Shown here: in pieces, positions 6,835-9,466 of the stretch
How the letters are laid out: the number at the start of each line of letters is the position of its first letter
Numbering within the stretch: position 1 is the first letter of the stretch
Origin: JANXVY01 sp038329675
GTDB lineage: Bacteria; Pseudomonadota; Alphaproteobacteria; Rhizobiales; Hyphomicrobiaceae
Length of the DNA stretch: 9,466 nt
Assembly (NCBI GenBank): GCA_038329675.1
Contig: JBBQNE010000124.1
Location: 1-9,466, forward strand
Direction: 5' to 3'
The notes under the pieces: generated by a model
Told to the model about the DNA's origin: nothing
Database searches by the model: none
The model's input: the letters and a program-made list of their open reading frames with translations, nothing else
Program-made: the position numbers and the translations under genes

Positions 6835-6868
6835 GGCGAACGATCCTTCCCTCAAAGTGCAGACACCA

Positions 6869-6897
6869 ACGCTAGAAACGACCGCGATCGCCTGCAA
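6869..6897 (-). promoter_or_regulatory. Weak candidate promoter for gapR
   Basis: On the minus strand TTGCAG (6897-6892) and TAGCGT (6874-6869) are 17 nt apart. Transcription would start near 6862, about 28 nt before the gapR ATG. The match is partial, but position and spacing are sensible. Confidence 0.25.
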
Positions 6898-6956
6898 GCG
6901 CAGTGAACGCATGATCCAGAACTTTGTCGTGCTTCCGGACACGGCCGCGTTGTCGC

Positions 6957-6985
6957 TTGACAGCGCGCACCAGATTGCCAATTGC
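6957..6985 (+). promoter_or_regulatory. Candidate promoter for pyrE
   Basis: A perfect -35 hexamer TTGACA (6957-6962) is followed 17 nt later by AATTGC (6980-6985), a poor -10. It lies 44 nt before the pyrE ATG. No attenuator hairpin or leader peptide of the enterobacterial pyrE kind is visible in the remaining leader. Confidence 0.3.
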
Positions 6986-7028
6986 GCGCCAAGTTGAGTC
7001 TAACCCCCCGACCCGTCAAGGCACCGTC

Positions 7029-7598
7029 ATGTCCAATATCGCCTCCCGCGACCGTCTCATTGCTATTGTGCGAGAGCGATCATTCTCGACGGGCGCTGAC
7101 ATGAAGCTAGCCTCCGGTCGCACGTCGAACTTCTATTTCAACATGAAGCCGACAATGCTCCACCCGGAAGGCGCGCATTTGATCGCAACGTTGCTGCTTG
7201 ATGCAATCGCCGCTGACCGCGCCGAGGTCGTCGGCGGGCTTGAAATGGGTGCCGTTCCGATCGCGTCGGCAGTTACGGCGATCAGCCATACGATAGGCCG
7301 ACCGCTGCCAGCGTTCTTTGTGCGCAAGCAAATCAAAGAGCACGGCACGCAAAGTTTGGTGGAAGGTTTTTCCAAGGGCGAAACGATTGCGGGCCGCCGA
7401 GTTGTCATCGTTGAGGACGTGACGACGACGGGCGGGTCAGCAATCAAGGCCGCCGAAGCCGTCCGCGCGGGTGGTGGTTTGGTGGTGCGGGTCGTCACCG
7501 TGGTCGACCGCCAGGAAGGTGCCGAAGAGGCCTTTGCTGCCGCCGGTTTGCCGTTCAGCGCGTTGCTGACAGTGGCTGATTTTCGCGATCCGGCATGA
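7029..7598 (+). CDS. pyrE: Orotate phosphoribosyltransferase
   Basis: PyrE joins orotate to PRPP to make OMP, the fifth step of de novo pyrimidine synthesis, in the cytoplasm. The protein is 189 residues, normal for the short OPRT type. The PRPP-binding signature VIVEDVTTTGGSA lies at 126-138. The catalytic flexible loop FVRKQIKEHGTQ (97-108) supplies R99, K100, K103 and H105 for pyrophosphate. The early motif LASGRTSNFYFNMK (27-40) fits the orotate side. The ATG at 7029 has AAGG 7 nt upstream and gives the expected N-terminus; the open frame from 6924 is upstream noise. It stands alone here, divergent from gapR and convergent with a small minus-strand ORF whose stop is 39 nt away. No other pyr gene is in view. 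Confidence 0.95.
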   Translation: MSNIASRDRLIAIVRERSFSTGADMKLASGRTSNFYFNMKPTMLHPEGAHLIATLLLDAIAADRAEVVGGLEMGAVPIASAVTAISHTIGRPLPAFFVRKQIKEHGTQSLVEGFSKGETIAGRRVVIVEDVTTTGGSAIKAAEAVRAGGGLVVRVVTVVDRQEGAEEAFAAAGLPFSALLTVADFRDPA

Positions 7599-7637
7599 AC
7601 ATCGACGCAGATGCACGGTGCGCCGTTTTATGATCGG

Positions 7638-7907
7638 TTAGTGTTCGCGGCTCACGATGGCTGCAACCCAATCGTCGAACGATTGCCCACGCCTGAACGT
7701 CAACCTTTTGTGATGGGCGCGGCGCAAGCAGCGTTGAACGGCGTGTTCGCGTGCTGAAACTTCGGGGATTGACTCACTCAGTCGATCCCGGGCGATCTCC
7801 GCGATCCGGTCGAGGCACTGCCTGTAACTGTCGCTGTCGGACCGATTTACCGCTTGGCGCATCAACGCATCGAACCGACAAACACGATCCGGCCCGCTCG
7901 ACCCCAC
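7638..7907 (-). CDS. Small ORF resembling a truncated ECF sigma factor (region 2 only)
   Basis: The 89-residue product starts at a GTG with an excellent ribosome binding site: GGGAGG is 4 nt upstream. I do not recognise it as a known complete protein, but it fits the region 2 layout of ECF sigma factors of the SigF/ECF26 kind. An ALMRQAV start with a spaced SYRQCLDRIAEIARDRL helix (about 15-41) is followed by EHAVQRCLRRAHHKRLTF (54-71) and GQSFDDWVAAI (74-84). This parallels the usual AVQ..LRA, KR.TF and SF..W...I pattern. It ends exactly where regions 2.3-2.4 should begin, and region 4 is absent in all three frames downstream, where the 3' end of pyrE begins. It could be a decayed sigma gene or a genuine mini-protein. 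Third positions are GC-biased but less so than in its neighbours. No anti-sigma gene is nearby. The frame also runs open up to 8060 into trpD; the strong GGGAGG favours the GTG. Confidence 0.5.
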   Translation of the reverse strand: MGSSGPDRVCRFDALMRQAVNRSDSDSYRQCLDRIAEIARDRLSESIPEVSAREHAVQRCLRRAHHKRLTFRRGQSFDDWVAAIVSREH

Positions 7908-7997
7908 GTTTCCTCCCGCGTACGACCTCGTAGCTCGGCAAGCAACTGCGGATATCAGCTGCGCGGCTGAAACAACAATGCTTACTGAAAACGCTGG

Positions 7998-8016
7998 CGA
8001 TGCCTCGCGTGCATCG
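7998..8016 (-). terminator. Possible terminator after trpD
   Basis: CGATGC and GCATCG form a perfect 6-bp stem around a 7-nt loop, 19 nt after the trpD stop. In the minus-strand transcript it is followed by CCAGCGTTTT, so the U-run is short and slightly displaced. It would separate trpGD transcription from the small ORF at 7638-7907. Confidence 0.35.
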
Positions 8017-8034
8017 GGCGACTGCGACCGCAGG

Positions 8035-9066
8035 TTAGGTTTGCAGGCCAGAGCCAGCACTAATCACAACCAGGCGGGCTAGAGTCGCTTTCGCAGCGCC
8101 GCGATCGATCGACTGCGCGGCAAGCTCGACACCGTTGCTTAAGTTAGCGGCCTTGCCAGCGACCATCAGCGCGGCGGCGGCATTCAACAGAACAATGTCA
8201 CGATAGGCTCCTTGCTCGCCATCGAGAAGCCGGGTCAGCGCGGCCGCGTTAACTTCCGCCGTGCCACCCTCAAGATCGGCCAGAGCTGAACGGGCCAACC
8301 CGGCATCTTCGGGCCTCAACTCATAGGCGTTGATCCCATCAACGGTAAGCTCGGCAACGAACGTCGGCCCGGTCGTCGTCAGTTCGTCGAGCCCATCGGA
8401 GCCGTGAACAACCATCGCCCGGGTCGAGCCGAGCGCGTGCAAGGTCTCGGCGACGGGGCGCACCCATTCGCGTCCAAACACGCCAACGACCTGGCGGGAA
8501 ACGCTGCACGGATTGCACAGCGGACCGAGTAGGTTGAACAGCGTGCGGAACCCGAGTTCGGCGCGGACCGGCCCCCACGCCTTCATCAGCGGATGGTAAA
8601 GCGGCGCCCACAAGAACCCGACGCCAGCCTCGCGAATGGCCCGCTCAACCGTCTCCGGTGGCGCGTCTAGCGTGACGCCAAGGGCTGCCAACACATCAGA
8701 AGCACCCGACTTTGACGACACGGCACGGTTGCCATGCTTTGCCACGGGGACGCCAGCACCGGCCACGACCAGCGCGGCAGCCGTTGAGATGTTGTATGTT
8801 CCGCGGCCATCGCCACCGGTACCTACAATATCGATTGCATCAGGCGGGGCGTTGACCTTTTGCATGCGCGCCCGCAACAGCCGAGCTGCGCCAGAGATCT
8901 CGTCGACGGTTTCGCCGCGCCCGCGCAACAGCGATAAGAACGCCGCTTTCTGGGCAATGGTAGCCTCATCCGACGACATCACATCGAGCGCGGTTTCAAA
9001 GTCCGCAGCGTCAAAGCGCCCGCCGTGCGCAAGCTCGCGTAGGATCGCCTTCGGATCAGCCGTCAT
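8035..9066 (-). CDS. trpD: Anthranilate phosphoribosyltransferase
   Basis: TrpD transfers the phosphoribosyl group of PRPP to anthranilate, the second step of tryptophan synthesis. The 343-residue protein is full length. The PRPP site is GTGGDG (82-87) with NISTAAA (92-98). KHGNRAVSSKSGASDVLAAL (110-129) supplies the conserved Lys-His and the glycine-rich anthranilate tunnel. GPVRAELGFRTLFNLLGPLC (165-184) holds the conserved anthranilate-binding Arg, and HGSDGLDE (221-228) contains the metal-binding Asp-Glu pair. Its ATG overlaps the trpG stop as ATGA, so the two are translationally coupled, in line with the need to pass anthranilate on. In many alphaproteobacteria trpC follows trpD; here it does not. 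Confidence 0.97.
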   Translation of the reverse strand: MTADPKAILRELAHGGRFDAADFETALDVMSSDEATIAQKAAFLSLLRGRGETVDEISGAARLLRARMQKVNAPPDAIDIVGTGGDGRGTYNISTAAALVVAGAGVPVAKHGNRAVSSKSGASDVLAALGVTLDAPPETVERAIREAGVGFLWAPLYHPLMKAWGPVRAELGFRTLFNLLGPLCNPCSVSRQVVGVFGREWVRPVAETLHALGSTRAMVVHGSDGLDELTTTGPTFVAELTVDGINAYELRPEDAGLARSALADLEGGTAEVNAAALTRLLDGEQGAYRDIVLLNAAAALMVAGKAANLSNGVELAAQSIDRGAAKATLARLVVISAGSGLQT

Positions 9067-9466
9067 ACGGTCGCCATGGTCCGCGCGCCGATCGGCGGCG
9101 GAACCATCTTGCGCGTTGGCTTGAAGCCCGCAAGTTCCAGAAAATTAGCCAACAGCGCATGGCCCTGCTCCGACGCGATGCTTTCGGGGTGAAACTGGAC
9201 GCCGTAAACTGGATGCGTCTTGTGCTGCAATCCCATGATCAGGCCGTCGGCAGTTTCCGCGGTGATTTCGAGGCACGACGGCAGCGTCTCGCGTTCGACA
9301 ATCAGCGAGTGGTAGCGCGTCACAGAAAATTGCTCTGGCAGGCCGTGGAAAACGCCGCGGGTATCGGTGTGGCTAATCGATGAAATCTTGCCGTGCATCG
9401 GCGTTGGCGCGCGGATCACCTTGCCGCCATAGGCTTGGCCGATCGACTGGTGGCCGAGACAAACAC
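9063..9466 (-). CDS. trpG: Anthranilate synthase glutamine amidotransferase subunit (5' part missing)
   Basis: This is the C-terminal 133 residues of a class I glutamine amidotransferase; the start lies beyond the right edge. TrpG hydrolyses glutamine and passes ammonia to TrpE, which converts chorismate to anthranilate. The whole catalytic triad is visible: the nucleophile in VCLGHQSIGQ at the extreme edge (Cys codon 9459-9461), and the His and Glu of YGVQFHPESI. SVTRYHSL and HGKISSI are typical of the TrpG/PabA group, and a shared role in p-aminobenzoate synthesis cannot be excluded. The tail after FLELAGF is about 17 residues longer than the minimal domain. TrpG identity is supported by the four-base overlap with trpD. 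Confidence 0.93.
   Translation of the reverse strand, partial: VCLGHQSIGQAYGGKVIRAPTPMHGKISSISHTDTRGVFHGLPEQFSVTRYHSLIVERETLPSCLEITAETADGLIMGLQHKTHPVYGVQFHPESIASEQGHALLANFLELAGFKPTRKMVPPPIGARTMATV

Noticed and set aside
6924..7028. Upstream extension of pyrE to an ATG at 6924
   Set aside because: The 35 extra residues are not OPRT-like and would cross the likely promoter; the ATG at 7029 has a proper ribosome binding site and gives the family's usual N-terminus.
7615..7629. Hairpin ACGG-TGCG-CCGT followed by TTT downstream of pyrE
   Set aside because: Only 4 base pairs and three T; too weak to call as the pyrE terminator.
7908..8060. Longer version of the small minus-strand ORF starting at an ATG at 8060
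   Set aside because: That start lies inside trpD and has no supporting ribosome binding site. The GTG at 7907 has GGGAGG at ideal spacing, and the sigma-like similarity begins after it.

Overview
The window looks like chromosomal DNA from a GC-rich alphaproteobacterium. The clearest marker is a GapR/DUF2312 gene, a nucleoid protein family essentially confined to Alphaproteobacteria. The THEM6-like thioesterase, the trpG-trpD order and the codon use fit as well. I cannot name a genus. I see no IS element, phage gene, tRNA, rRNA or CRISPR array. Most of the window is housekeeping.

Layout. Positions 1-1745 (minus) encode an exported protein of ten tandem TPR units whose last codon is at the window edge. 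Reading away from it, 1907-2479 (plus) is a hot-dog acyl-CoA thioesterase. After a GC-only stem-loop comes a tight plus-strand cluster of three different SAM-dependent methyltransferases (2574-5308): a COG1092/RlmI-type enzyme, a SpoU/TrmH-type 2'-O-methyltransferase overlapping it by ATGA, and a protein with arginine-methyltransferase hallmarks 12 nt further on. A 285-nt gap leads to a cold-shock protein (5594-5806). A probable terminator and a strong hairpin follow, then infA (6056-6352), whose product has a Gly/Pro/Arg tail beyond the normal IF-1 fold.

The 179-nt convergent gap between infA and gapR (minus, 6532-6834) is largely filled by six tandem copies of a 16-bp unit, flanked by an 11-bp inverted repeat. 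pyrE (plus, 7029-7598) diverges from gapR. From the right edge, trpG (partial) and trpD run leftward with an ATGA overlap. trpC does not follow. Instead there is a possible terminator and an 89-codon ORF (minus, 7638-7907) with a very good ribosome binding site. Its protein resembles only the region-2 half of an ECF sigma factor of the SigF/ECF26 type and stops 39 bp from the end of pyrE.

The methyltransferases, Csp and IF-1 all relate plausibly to RNA, ribosomes or translation. PyrE and TrpG/TrpD all handle PRPP or anthranilate chemistry in nucleotide and amino-acid synthesis. The items most worth following up are the truncated sigma-like ORF, the PRMT-like protein and the 16-bp array. I see no complete novel defence or mobile system.
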